DNA of 64,000 nucleotides, from the NCBI GenBank assembly GCA_004005435.1, contig RZWH01000001.1, positions 186,001-250,000 of the forward strand, in the 5' to 3' direction. The position numbers and the translations under genes were made by a program. The stretch is from Rhodobacteraceae bacterium CCMM004 (GTDB taxonomy: Bacteria > Pseudomonadota > Alphaproteobacteria > Rhodobacterales > Rhodobacteraceae). Below the pieces are notes generated by a model, which saw only the letters and a list, made by a program, of their open reading frames with translations, searched no databases and was not told the origin of the DNA. Shown piece after piece: positions 17,107 through 25,122 of the stretch (its first letter is position 1; every line of letters starts with the position of its first letter).

Positions 17107-17983
17107 GCCCGCACCCGAGCATCTGACCACCCGCGAGCTGGCCGCGCGGCTGCGGTTGAGCGAGCGCAAAATCTACGACCTGGCCGCCCAGGGCGAGGTG
17201 CCGTGCGTGCGGCTGGTGGGCAAGCTGTTGTTTCCCCGCGCCGAGATCGACGCCTGGATCGCCGCCGCGCGCTCTGGACCAGTGGCGCCCGCCCCCCTGC
17301 CGCCCATCGTGGCGGGCAGCCACGACCCGCTCCTCGACTGGGCCTTGCGCGACAGCGGAGCGGGGCTTGCGGGCTATTTCGACGGCAGCCACGACGGGCT
17401 CGACCGTCTGAGCGCGCGGCAGGCCCAGGCGGCGGGGCTGCACATCCGCGAGGCCGAGGACTGGAACGTCGCCGCGGTCGCGGCCCGCTGCGGCGCGCTG
17501 CCGGTGACGCTGATCGAGGTGGCGCGGCGGCGACGCGGCCTGCTGACCGCCCCCGGCAATCCCCTGGGCCTCGCCGGACCCGGCGACCTGGCCGGGCGCC
17601 GCGTGGCGCGGCGGCAGGAGAGCGCGGCGAGCCACGCCATGCTGGACACCGCCCTCGCCCAAGCGGGCCTGTCGCTGGCCGACCTGCCCGGACCCGACCG
17701 CCCCGCCCGCAGCGAAGAAGACGTCGCGGCGATGATCCGCGAGGGCGCCGCCGACGCCGGGCTGGGCCTGCAATCGGTGGCCGCGGCGTCGGGCCTGGGG
17801 TTCGTGCCGTTGTTTTGGGAGCGTTACGACCTGGCCGTCTGGCGGCAGGCGGCGTTCGATCCGCCCCTGCGCACGCTCCTCGGTTTCCTCGCCGGCGCCG
17901 AGGCGCGGGCCCGCGCCGCGGCGATGACCGGCTACGACCTGTCGGATGCCGGGCGCGTCCGGTGGAACGCGCCGGTGCCCTGA
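17099..17983 (+). CDS. Excisionase-type HTH regulator with periplasmic-binding-protein domain
   Basis: Residues 8-55 form a MerR/excisionase-like DNA-binding motif (LTTRELAARLRLSERKIYDL then LVGKLLFPRAEIDAWI). The rest (about 70-290) resembles the PBP-like domain (PF12727 type) of molybdate- or tungstate-linked regulators, with AGSHDPLLDWAL and a hinge-like two-lobe pattern. It is a cytoplasmic sensor-regulator. The start is TTG 17099, overlapping the peptide gene. It converges on the tungstate importer and follows the formate dehydrogenase genes, so oxyanion-dependent control of these genes is a reasonable inference. Confidence 0.75.
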   Translation: MTEPAPEHLTTRELAARLRLSERKIYDLAAQGEVPCVRLVGKLLFPRAEIDAWIAAARSGPVAPAPLPPIVAGSHDPLLDWALRDSGAGLAGYFDGSHDGLDRLSARQAQAAGLHIREAEDWNVAAVAARCGALPVTLIEVARRRRGLLTAPGNPLGLAGPGDLAGRRVARRQESAASHAMLDTALAQAGLSLADLPGPDRPARSEEDVAAMIREGAADAGLGLQSVAAASGLGFVPLFWERYDLAVWRQAAFDPPLRTLLGFLAGAEARARAAAMTGYDLSDAGRVRWNAPVP

Positions 17984-17990
17984 GCCTCGG

Positions 17991-18794
17991 TCATCGGGCG
18001 TTGGGAAAGAAGAGCTGCTCTCCCTCGACGCGATAGGCCGCGATGGCGGCCTGCCCCTCCGATCCCACGATCCAGTCGACGAACGCCTGTCCGCCTTCGG
18101 CGTTGACGGTGGGGTGCCGCTCGGGGTTCACCAGCGTCACGCCGTATTGGTTGAAGAGCCGCTCGTCGCCTTCGACCAGCACGCCATGGTCGCCCTTGTT
18201 GCCGAAGGCGATCCAGGTCGCGCGGTCGGTCAGCGCATAGGCGCCCATCGCTGTGGCCATGTTCAGGGTCGCGCCCATCCCCTGCCCGGTCTCGCGATAC
18301 CAACTGCCGGACGCGGCCGCGACCTCCAGGCCCGCCTCGGTCCAGAGCGCCAGTTCGGCCATATGCGTGCCGCTGTCGTCGCCGCGGCTGGCAAAGGGCG
18401 CGCCGGCCTCGGCGATCCGCGCCATCGCCGCCACCGCGTCCGCCATCCCCGCCACCCCGGCCGGGTCGGCCGCCGGGCCGACGATGACGAAGTCGTTGTA
18501 CATCACGTCGAAGCGCTCAACGCCGTGGCCTTCGTCCACGAACGCCAGTTCGGCGGGCTCCGCATGGACGAACAGGACGTCGCCGTCGCCGTTGGCGGCA
18601 TTGCGGATCGCCTGGCCAGTGCCGACCGCGACGACGCGCACGGGCACGCCCGTGGCCTCGGTGAACTGCGGCAGGATCGCCTCGAACAGCCCCGAGTTCT
18701 GGGTCGAGGTGGTGGACTGGATGACGATGTCGTCTTCGGCGGCGGCCGCCGTGGCGGTGAGGCCGAGCGCGGCGGCGAGGATCAGGCGGAGCAT
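17991..18794 (-). CDS. tupA: Tungstate ABC transporter substrate-binding protein TupA
   Basis: The 267-residue periplasmic receptor has a signal peptide ending around residue 19 and the TupA fingerprint TTSTQNSG at residues 28-35, which supplies oxyanion-binding hydroxyls. Later FASRGDDSGTHMAELALW is also characteristic of the family. TupA binds tungstate with very high affinity, while closely related proteins may also take molybdate. It is the last gene of tupB-tupC-tupA on the minus strand, 22 bases after tupC. Confidence 0.9.
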   Translation of the reverse strand: MLRLILAAALGLTATAAAAEDDIVIQSTTSTQNSGLFEAILPQFTEATGVPVRVVAVGTGQAIRNAANGDGDVLFVHAEPAELAFVDEGHGVERFDVMYNDFVIVGPAADPAGVAGMADAVAAMARIAEAGAPFASRGDDSGTHMAELALWTEAGLEVAAASGSWYRETGQGMGATLNMATAMGAYALTDRATWIAFGNKGDHGVLVEGDERLFNQYGVTLVNPERHPTVNAEGGQAFVDWIVGSEGQAAIAAYRVEGEQLFFPNAR

Positions 18795-18816
18795 GGGGGG
18801 TCCTCTCTTCGGGGGG

Positions 18817-19536
18817 TCACAGCAGGAGTGCGCCGGAGAGATACGCCCGCCCCTCGGGCGACCGCGGCGCGGCAAAGAACTGGGTCGCCGGGGTGCGCTC
18901 GGCGATGCGGCCCCGGTTGAGCAACAGGACCTCGCCGCCCAGACGCCGGGCCTGTCCCGGATCGTGGGTGACAATGACGATTTTGGTCCCTTGGGCGTCG
19001 GCCTGCGCCAGCAGTGTCTCGATGGCATGGGTCGCGGCGGGATCGAGGCTCGCCGTCGGCTCGTCGAGGAACAGAACGTCGGGCGCGGTGGCCAGGGCGC
19101 GGACCAGCGCCAGCCGCTGCTGTTCCCCGCCCGACAGGGTGCGGGCGGGCTGCCGTGCCGAGGCGGCGAAACCAAACTGCGACAGGAGGTCGGGGAGACG
19201 GGCGCGGCGGGCGCGGCGGCCCTCCCCCGCGGCGCGGAGGGCATAGTCCAGGTTCGCCGCCACCGAGCGGCGCAGGAGCACGGGGCGCTGGAACACCATC
19301 GCCTGCCGCACCTCCGGTGCCGCGATCACCCGCCCCTCCTGCGGCGCGATCAGCCCGTGGAGGAGCCGCAGGAGCAGGCTCTTGCCCGCGCCGTTCGGGC
19401 CCAGCACCGCGGTGGGCGCCCCGGCCCTCAGGTGCAGCCGCGGCACCTCCAGCCGCACCGCGCCCCCGGCCGAGAACCGCAGATCGTGGCAGGCGACCAG
19501 CGGCGGCGCCTCGGCATCCCAGGCCAGATCACGCAT
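18817..19536 (-). CDS. tupC: Tungstate ABC transporter ATPase TupC
   Basis: The 239-residue ATPase carries Walker A GPNGAGKS (residues 46-53), signature LSGGEQQRLALVRAL, Walker B VLFLDEPTASLD and the THD switch. There is no C-terminal regulatory domain, in line with TupC rather than ModC. It overlaps tupB by eight bases and is followed by tupA, so the specificity is inferred from the operon. Confidence 0.88.
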   Translation of the reverse strand: MRDLAWDAEAPPLVACHDLRFSAGGAVRLEVPRLHLRAGAPTAVLGPNGAGKSLLLRLLHGLIAPQEGRVIAAPEVRQAMVFQRPVLLRRSVAANLDYALRAAGEGRRARRARLPDLLSQFGFAASARQPARTLSGGEQQRLALVRALATAPDVLFLDEPTASLDPAATHAIETLLAQADAQGTKIVIVTHDPGQARRLGGEVLLLNRGRIAERTPATQFFAAPRSPEGRAYLSGALLL

Positions 19537-20236
19537 GGAGTGCCTCCCGTGGGCGGGCGCCCAGAGCGGCGACGGCGGCGTTGACCGCCAGCGCCAGCAG
19601 GATCAGGAGCGCCCCAAGGGCCAGCGCCAGGTGCAGGTTCCCCTTGGACGTCTCCAGCGCGATGGTGGTGGTCATGACCCGTGTGGCGTGGTTGATGTTG
19701 CCGCCGACGATCAGCACCGCGCCCACCTCGGCGATGGCGCGGCCGAACCCCGCCAGCGCGGCGGTGGCGAGCGCCGGGCGCGCCTCCCACAACAGCGTCG
19801 GGATCGCGCCCAGGCGGCCGATCCCGAGCGAGCGGAGCTGTTCGTCGTACTCGGCCGCGAGCCCCTCGACCGCCGACCGGGTGAGCGCGGCCACGATCGG
19901 CGTGACCAGCACCGCCTGCGCCGCGATCATCGCCGCAGGGGTGTAGAGGAGTTGCAGAACCCCGAGCGGACCCGATGCCGAGAGCATCAGATAGACGGCC
20001 AGGCCCACGACCACCGGCGGCAGCCCCATCAGCGCATTGACGCAGACGATGGCCGCGCCGCGCCCCGGGAACCGTCCCACCGCCAGAGCCGCCCCCAGGG
20101 GAAACCCGATGAGGGCGGCGATGGCCACCGCGGTCAGAGACACCCGCAGCGACAGGGCCACGATCTCCCACAGGGCCGGGTCGCCGGTGAGGATCAGCAT
20201 CGCCGCCGAGGCGAAGGATTCTGCAAAACCCTGCAT
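19529..20236 (-). CDS. tupB: Tungstate ABC transporter permease TupB
   Basis: The 235-residue permease has about five membrane segments and the motif GFGRAIAEVGAVLIVGGNINHATRVMTT, the typical EAA loop of TupB-like permeases (AEVGA...GGNI). It transports tungstate handed over by TupA. It is the first gene of the unit; 87 bases separate it from the RpiR gene upstream, where I find no clear promoter match. Confidence 0.9.
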   Translation of the reverse strand: MQGFAESFASAAMLILTGDPALWEIVALSLRVSLTAVAIAALIGFPLGAALAVGRFPGRGAAIVCVNALMGLPPVVVGLAVYLMLSASGPLGVLQLLYTPAAMIAAQAVLVTPIVAALTRSAVEGLAAEYDEQLRSLGIGRLGAIPTLLWEARPALATAALAGFGRAIAEVGAVLIVGGNINHATRVMTTTIALETSKGNLHLALALGALLILLALAVNAAVAALGARPREALHA

Positions 20237-20323
20237 TTTTTCCCGAAAGCTTCCGATTTTGGAGCGCTGTGCAGGAGAATGCCAAGAATCAGCAGGGCCG
20301 TCCAGGGCCGCGCCGGGGTTCGG

Positions 20324-21196
20324 TCAGGAGAAGTCGCGGAACAGCCGGGTCTGCCGGAACATGCCCTCCAGCGCCTCGATGCGGGCACGGCTGTCGTCCC
20401 ACCGCGCCTCCTGCACGGCCGCGATGAGCGCTTCGATCACGACGGTCATCGCCGCGGTGCTGTCCCAGCTCGACGGGACCTCGACCCCGGCGTTGATCTC
20501 GACATCGGCGTGGCGCCCGGCGGGAGAGCCCCAAGGGTCGGTGAACAGCACCAGAGCCGCGCCGCGCTCGGTCGCCAGACGTGCGAGTTTCAGCAGCTCG
20601 GCCTCGTAGCGGCGGATGTCGAAGAGGACGAGGACCGTGCCGGGCGCCATGTCCACCAGGTGCTGGGGCCAGACATTGGGCGACTGGCCCAGGTGTCGCA
20701 CGCCCGGCCTCAGGATCTGGAGGTGGTTGTAGAGATAGTCTGCGGCCGAGCGGGTGATCCGCCCGCCGCCCACGTAAACCGGCCGTTCGGCGTCCGCGAG
20801 GAGCGCCACGGCGGCGTCGAAGGACGCAGGCTCCACCCGCCGCAGCGTGGCGCGGATGTTGGCGGCCACCGCCTCGGCAAAGCGCGGCAGGATATGCGCC
20901 TCGTCCCCCGCCCCGCGCCAGGCATCTCGGCGCGGGATCGGCGCCTTGATCCGCTGCGCCACATCCTCGCGCAGCGCCTTCTGGAACGCGCCGAAACCGT
21001 CGAAGCCCAGCTTTTGAACCATGCGCACGACGGTGGGCGCGCTGACCCCCGCAGCCTCGGCCAGTTCGGTCACCGTGCCCAGTCCCGACATGGGAAAATC
21101 GGCCAACAGGACGCCGCCCAGGCGCCGCTCGGCGGGGGTCAGGTCGGCCATCGCCGCCCTCAGGGACTGCTCCAAGGTCGCCCGGTTTTCCGCCAT
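20324..21196 (-). CDS. RpiR/MurR-family transcriptional regulator
   Basis: The 290-residue protein has an N-terminal RpiR helix-turn-helix (about residues 10-80, TVTELAEAAGVSAPTVVRMVQKLGF) and a C-terminal SIS domain (about 120-265, starting VYVGGGRITRSAADYL) that usually binds phosphorylated sugars or related ligands. It is divergent from the amidohydrolase-TRAP operon, with 95 bases between starts, and is the likely regulator of that operon. Confidence 0.88.
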   Translation of the reverse strand: MAENRATLEQSLRAAMADLTPAERRLGGVLLADFPMSGLGTVTELAEAAGVSAPTVVRMVQKLGFDGFGAFQKALREDVAQRIKAPIPRRDAWRGAGDEAHILPRFAEAVAANIRATLRRVEPASFDAAVALLADAERPVYVGGGRITRSAADYLYNHLQILRPGVRHLGQSPNVWPQHLVDMAPGTVLVLFDIRRYEAELLKLARLATERGAALVLFTDPWGSPAGRHADVEINAGVEVPSSWDSTAAMTVVIEALIAAVQEARWDDSRARIEALEGMFRQTRLFRDFS

Positions 21197-21291
21197 CCCA
21201 GCCCATCCTCCTCGCGCCGCACAGGGACGGCGACCAGCCTACTGAAAAGATATTGACAGAGCAAAGCGTTCCGTAATGCACTGTTCAGGAG

Positions 21292-22059
21292 ATGCACGAT
21301 ACCCCGCCCCTGACCCTGCCCCACGGCGCCGCGCCTGTCGCCGTTCACCGCCCCGAGGGGCGCGGGCGGGCGGTGGTGGTGTGCGAACATGCGGCCGCGG
21401 CGATCCCGGCGGACCTGGGCGATCTGGGGCTGACCGCGGCCGACCGGCTGTCCCATGCGGTATGGGATCCGGGCGCGGGGGCGCTGGCCGCGGCGCTGTC
21501 GGCGCGGCTCGACGCGCCGCTGGTGGCGGGGACCGTGTCGCGCCTGGTCCACGACTGCAACCGCCCCGATGGCAGCGCCGCCGCCTGCCCCGAGCGGGTG
21601 GAGCGCATCGCCGTTCCGGGCAACGTCGGCCTGACCGCCGCGGCGCGGTCTGCGCGCGCCGCCCGGGTCGCCGCGCCGTTTCACGCCGCTGTGGCCCGAA
21701 CGCTCGACGCCGCGCCCGCCGACGCGGCGCTGATTACCGTTCACAGCTTCACCCCGGTGTGGAACGGCACGCCGCGACAAACGCGGCTGGGCCTCCTGCA
21801 CGACACCGACGCGCGGCTGGCGCGGGCGATGGCCGCCACGCTGCGCCCCCGCGCCGAGCTGAACCGCCCCTACGGCCCCGAGGACGGGGTCACCCACATG
21901 CTGGCCCGCCACGCCCTGCCGCGCAGCCTGCGCAACGTGATGATCGAGGTGCGCAGCGATCTGTTGGTCGAGCCGGGGCAGGTCGCCGCCCTGGCCGACC
22001 GCCTGGCCCGGGCCCTGACCGCGGCCTTGTCGGACACTGCGGCCGAGGCCGCCCGATGA
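21292..22059 (+). CDS. N-formylglutamate amidohydrolase-family hydrolase
   Basis: The 255-residue protein matches the FGase family: CEHAAAAIPADLGDLGL, SRLVHDCNRP, VHSFTPVWNG and a final VMIEVRSDLL supply the conserved His, Asp and Glu residues of a zinc amidase. The family hydrolyses N-formylglutamate and can act on other N-acyl or gamma-glutamyl-like amides. AGGAG at 21287-21291 directly abuts the ATG, an unusually short spacing. The stop overlaps the dctQ start by four bases. Given the neighbouring ligase and oxidoreductases, release of glutamate from a gamma-glutamyl intermediate is a plausible role, but this is inference. Confidence 0.82.
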   Translation: MHDTPPLTLPHGAAPVAVHRPEGRGRAVVVCEHAAAAIPADLGDLGLTAADRLSHAVWDPGAGALAAALSARLDAPLVAGTVSRLVHDCNRPDGSAAACPERVERIAVPGNVGLTAAARSARAARVAAPFHAAVARTLDAAPADAALITVHSFTPVWNGTPRQTRLGLLHDTDARLARAMAATLRPRAELNRPYGPEDGVTHMLARHALPRSLRNVMIEVRSDLLVEPGQVAALADRLARALTAALSDTAAEAAR

Positions 22060-22625
22060 GGGTGCTGAGCGCCTATGTCCGCTGGGTCGAGGCGGTGAAC
22101 CGGACCCTCGGCCGGATCGTCATGTACGGTATCTTCGTCATGGCGGGCATCCTGCTCTGGTCCACCTTTTCCAAGGCGTTCCTCCTGCCCTCTCTCTGGA
22201 CGCTGGAGATGGCGCAGTTCGCCATGGTCGCCTACTACGTCCTGGGCGGGCCCTACGCGATCCAGATGGGATCGAACGTGCGGATGGACCTGTTCTATGG
22301 CGCCTGGTCGGATCGGCGCAAGGCGGCGGTGGACGCCGTCACCGTCCTGTTTCTGCTGTTCTACCTCGGCGTCCTGCTCTACGGCGGGCTGGGCAGCCTC
22401 GCCTACTCCCTGGGGTTCTGGGGCACGGATTACCTGAGCTTCTTTGCCGGGCTCGTCACCGGGGCCGAAGAGATCGGGCGTCTGGAAACCTCGCCAACGG
22501 CCTGGCGCCCCTGGCTCTGGCCGATCAAGACGATCATGGTCGTGGGCCTGATCCTGATGCTGCTCCAGGCGGTGGCCGAGTTGATCAAGGACGTGTGGCG
22601 GATCAGGGGGGTCGAGGCCCCATGA
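22056..22625 (+). CDS. TRAP transporter small permease (DctQ)
   Basis: The 189-residue membrane protein has four predicted helices and the DctQ-like segment YYVLGGPYAIQMGSNVRMDLFY. DctQ is the small membrane subunit of TRAP importers, which take up carboxylates or zwitterions using an ion gradient. Its start overlaps the amidohydrolase stop and its stop overlaps the dctM start (ATGA both times), so the three are translationally coupled. Confidence 0.88.
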   Translation: MRVLSAYVRWVEAVNRTLGRIVMYGIFVMAGILLWSTFSKAFLLPSLWTLEMAQFAMVAYYVLGGPYAIQMGSNVRMDLFYGAWSDRRKAAVDAVTVLFLLFYLGVLLYGGLGSLAYSLGFWGTDYLSFFAGLVTGAEEIGRLETSPTAWRPWLWPIKTIMVVGLILMLLQAVAELIKDVWRIRGVEAP

Positions 22626-23944
22626 GCCACGAGGCCATCGCCCTTTTCATGTTCTCCACCATGATGGTGCTGCTCTTCACCGGGCAGCGGGTGTTCGGCG
22701 CCATCGGCGCGGTAGCCGCCATCGCGGCCGTGGCGCTCTATGGCACGGGGGGCGTCGACATCCCCTTTTCGGCGGCGATGAAGCTGATGAAGTGGTATCC
22801 GCTGCTGACGCTGCCGATGTTCATCTTCATGGGCTACGTGCTGAGCGAGAGCCGCATCGCCGACGACCTCTACCGCATGTTCCACGTCTGGATGGGGCCG
22901 CTGAACGGCGGGCTGGCGGTGGGGACGATCCTGCTGATGGTGCTCATCTCGGCGATGAACGGGCTGAGCGTCGCGGGGATGGCCATCGGGGCCACCATCG
23001 CGCTGCCCGAACTCCTGCGCCGCGGCTACGACAAAAGGATGGTCACAGGCGTGGTGCAGGCCGGATCGTCGCTGGGCATCCTGGTGCCGCCGTCGGTGGT
23101 GCTGGTGCTCTATGCCATGATCGCGCGCCAGCCGGTGGGGCAACTCTGGCTCGCCGGCGTGGTGCCGGGCCTGATGATGGCGGCGATGTTCGTGGCCTAC
23201 ATCGTGATCCGCTGCCGCATGAACCCGGCGCTGGGGCCGGCCCTGCCCGAGGCGGGCCGCGATCTGCCGCGCGCGGAAAAGCTGCGGCTGCTGCGCGCAG
23301 GACTCCTGCCGCTGGCCATCTTCGCGGCGATGATGGTGCCCTTCGTCAACGGCTGGACCTCGCTGGTCGAGAGCTCGGCCATCGGCGCGCTGGCGGCGTT
23401 CCTGGCGGCGGCGCTCAAGCGGCGGATGACGGCCGAGGTGTTCGAGAACTCGGTGCGCCAGACCCTCGGCATCACCTGCATGTTCATGTGGATCATCCTG
23501 GCCGCCCTGGGCTTTGGCGCGGTGTTCGACGGGCTGGGCGCGGTGCGCGCCATCGAGTCGCTGTTCACCGAGCAATGGGGCCTCGGCCCCTGGACCATCC
23601 TGATCCTGATGCAGCTGAGTTTTATCCTGATGGGGACGTTCCTCGACGACACCGCGATGCTGGTGATCGTCGCGCCGCTCTATGTGCCGCTCGTCGGCGC
23701 GCTGGGCTTCGACCTGATCTGGTATGGCGTGCTCTACACCATCACCACCCAGATCGCGTACATGACCCCGCCCTTCGGCTACAACCTGTTCCTGATGCGC
23801 GCCATGGCCCCGCCCGAGATTACGCTGGGCGACATCTATCGCTCTATCGTGCCTTTCGTCGGCGTGATGGTCCTGGCGCTCGCCACCATCATGGCCTTTC
23901 CCGAGATCGCCCTGTGGCTGCCCGGATACGTCTACGGAAACTGA
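22622..23944 (+). CDS. TRAP transporter large permease (DctM)
   Basis: The 440-residue protein contains about 12 hydrophobic segments with hallmarks of DctM: MFIFMGYVLSESRIADDLY, GAGSSLGILVPPSV-like text around residue 155 (QAGSSLGILVPPSVVLVLYA) and TPPFGYNLFLMR near the end. It forms the translocation pathway of the transporter. The ATG at 22622 overlaps the dctQ stop; earlier in-frame starts would run into dctQ. Confidence 0.92.
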   Translation: MSHEAIALFMFSTMMVLLFTGQRVFGAIGAVAAIAAVALYGTGGVDIPFSAAMKLMKWYPLLTLPMFIFMGYVLSESRIADDLYRMFHVWMGPLNGGLAVGTILLMVLISAMNGLSVAGMAIGATIALPELLRRGYDKRMVTGVVQAGSSLGILVPPSVVLVLYAMIARQPVGQLWLAGVVPGLMMAAMFVAYIVIRCRMNPALGPALPEAGRDLPRAEKLRLLRAGLLPLAIFAAMMVPFVNGWTSLVESSAIGALAAFLAAALKRRMTAEVFENSVRQTLGITCMFMWIILAALGFGAVFDGLGAVRAIESLFTEQWGLGPWTILILMQLSFILMGTFLDDTAMLVIVAPLYVPLVGALGFDLIWYGVLYTITTQIAYMTPPFGYNLFLMRAMAPPEITLGDIYRSIVPFVGVMVLALATIMAFPEIALWLPGYVYGN

Positions 23945-23993
23945 CAACGACGCCCGGTCCGCGGGCGCACCCACCCAGCAAGGAGAGAGACCC

Positions 23994-25028
23994 ATGACAA
24001 CCAGACGCAAGTTCCTCGCCGGGGCCGCAACGGTCCCCGCCGCCGGCCTAGCCGCCCCGGCCATCGCCCAGTCCAAGATCACCTGGCGGATGCAGACCTA
24101 TGCCGGTGCCGCCCTGGCCGAGCATGTCGTGCAAGGCATGGTCGACAACTTCAACAAGATCGCCGGCGACGAGATGGAGATCGAGCTCTATTACGCCGAC
24201 CAGCTGGTGCCGACGGGCGAGCTGTTCCGCGCGATGCAGCGCGGGACCATCGACGCGGTGCAGTCCGACGACGATAGCATGGCCTCGCCCACCGAGGTCA
24301 CGGTGTTCGGCGGCTACTTCCCGTTCGCCTCGCGCTACTCGCTCGACGTGCCGGTGCTGTTCAACCAGTACGGGCTGAACGAGATCTGGGACGAGGAGTA
24401 TTCCAAGGTCGGCGTCAAGCACATCTCGGCAGGCGCCTGGGATCCCTGCCACTTCGCCACGAAGGATCCGATCCGCAGCCTCGCCGACCTGCAGGGCAAG
24501 CGGGTCTTCACCTTCCCCACCGCCGGGCGGTTCCTGGCGCAGTTCGGCGTGGTGCCGGTGACGCTGCCGTGGGAGGACATCGAGGTGGCGGTGCAGACCG
24601 GCGAGCTCGACGGCATCGCCTGGTCGGGGATCACCGAAGACTACACGGTGGGCTGGGCCGACGTGACCAACTACTTCCTGACCAACAACATCTCGGGCGC
24701 CTGGGCGGGGTCGTTCTTTGCCAACATGGACCGCTGGAACGAGCTGCCGGAGCACTTGCAGACGCTGTTCCGCGCCTGCTGCGACCAGTCGCACTATTAC
24801 CGCCAGTACTGGTATTGGGGCGGCGAGGCGCGGCTGAGGGTGCACGGCGAGAAGATGGAGCTGACCACCATCCCCGACGCCGAGTGGGCACAGGTCGAGG
24901 CCGCCGCGCGCGAGTTCTGGGACGAGATCGCCGCCGAGAGCGAGACCAAGGCCAAGGTCGTCGAGATCTTCAAGCAGTACAACGCCGACATGGAAAAGGC
25001 CGGACGGCCCTACCGCTACAACTCCTGA
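23994..25028 (+). CDS. TRAP transporter substrate-binding protein (DctP) with Tat signal
   Basis: The 344-residue receptor begins MTTRRKFLAGAATVPAAGLA, a twin-arginine signal peptide, ending APAIAQ. The mature part has DctP features such as ELYYADQLVPTGELFRAMQRGTID and GKRVFTFPTAGRFLAQFG. Export by Tat is common for this DctP subgroup, annotated in relatives as binding mannitol/chloroaromatic-type or keto-acid ligands; the true substrate cannot be read from the sequence. It is followed by a strong terminator-like hairpin. Confidence 0.9.
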   Translation: MTTRRKFLAGAATVPAAGLAAPAIAQSKITWRMQTYAGAALAEHVVQGMVDNFNKIAGDEMEIELYYADQLVPTGELFRAMQRGTIDAVQSDDDSMASPTEVTVFGGYFPFASRYSLDVPVLFNQYGLNEIWDEEYSKVGVKHISAGAWDPCHFATKDPIRSLADLQGKRVFTFPTAGRFLAQFGVVPVTLPWEDIEVAVQTGELDGIAWSGITEDYTVGWADVTNYFLTNNISGAWAGSFFANMDRWNELPEHLQTLFRACCDQSHYYRQYWYWGGEARLRVHGEKMELTTIPDAEWAQVEAAAREFWDEIAAESETKAKVVEIFKQYNADMEKAGRPYRYNS

Positions 25029-25034
25029 CACCCT

Positions 25035-25066
25035 CGGGGCGCCCTGCCCCGGGCGCCCCGGTTTTT
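25035..25066 (+). terminator. Intrinsic terminator or attenuator after dctP
   Basis: A perfect 10-bp stem (CGGGGCGCCC at 25035-25044, GGGCGCCCCG at 25051-25060) with a six-base loop is followed by GTTTTT. It would stop or reduce transcription between the transporter and the ligase gene 57 bases further on. Confidence 0.7.
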
Positions 25067-25102
25067 CGCCGAAAAACCGGTCCGAATTTTCGTCGAAAAT
25101 TC
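25058..25102. repeat. Two further perfect inverted repeats in tandem
   Basis: Directly after the terminator stem lie CCGGTTTTTCG-C-CGAAAAACCGG (25058-25080) and GAATTTTCG-T-CGAAAATTC (25084-25102), both perfect. The three hairpins overlap or sit within 20 bases, ending 20 bases before the ligase start. Confidence 0.75.
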
Positions 25103-25122
25103 GTGACCCAGCGGAGACGCCG

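Noticed and set aside
15511-17169. Long minus-strand open frame opposite the WD40-cytochrome c gene
   Set aside because: Shadow of the real gene on the plus strand, which has a signal peptide, WD blades and a haem motif.
22430-24082. Long minus-strand frame opposite the TRAP permease, rich in His, Gln and Asp
   Set aside because: Composition is that of an antisense shadow; the plus-strand permease is certain.
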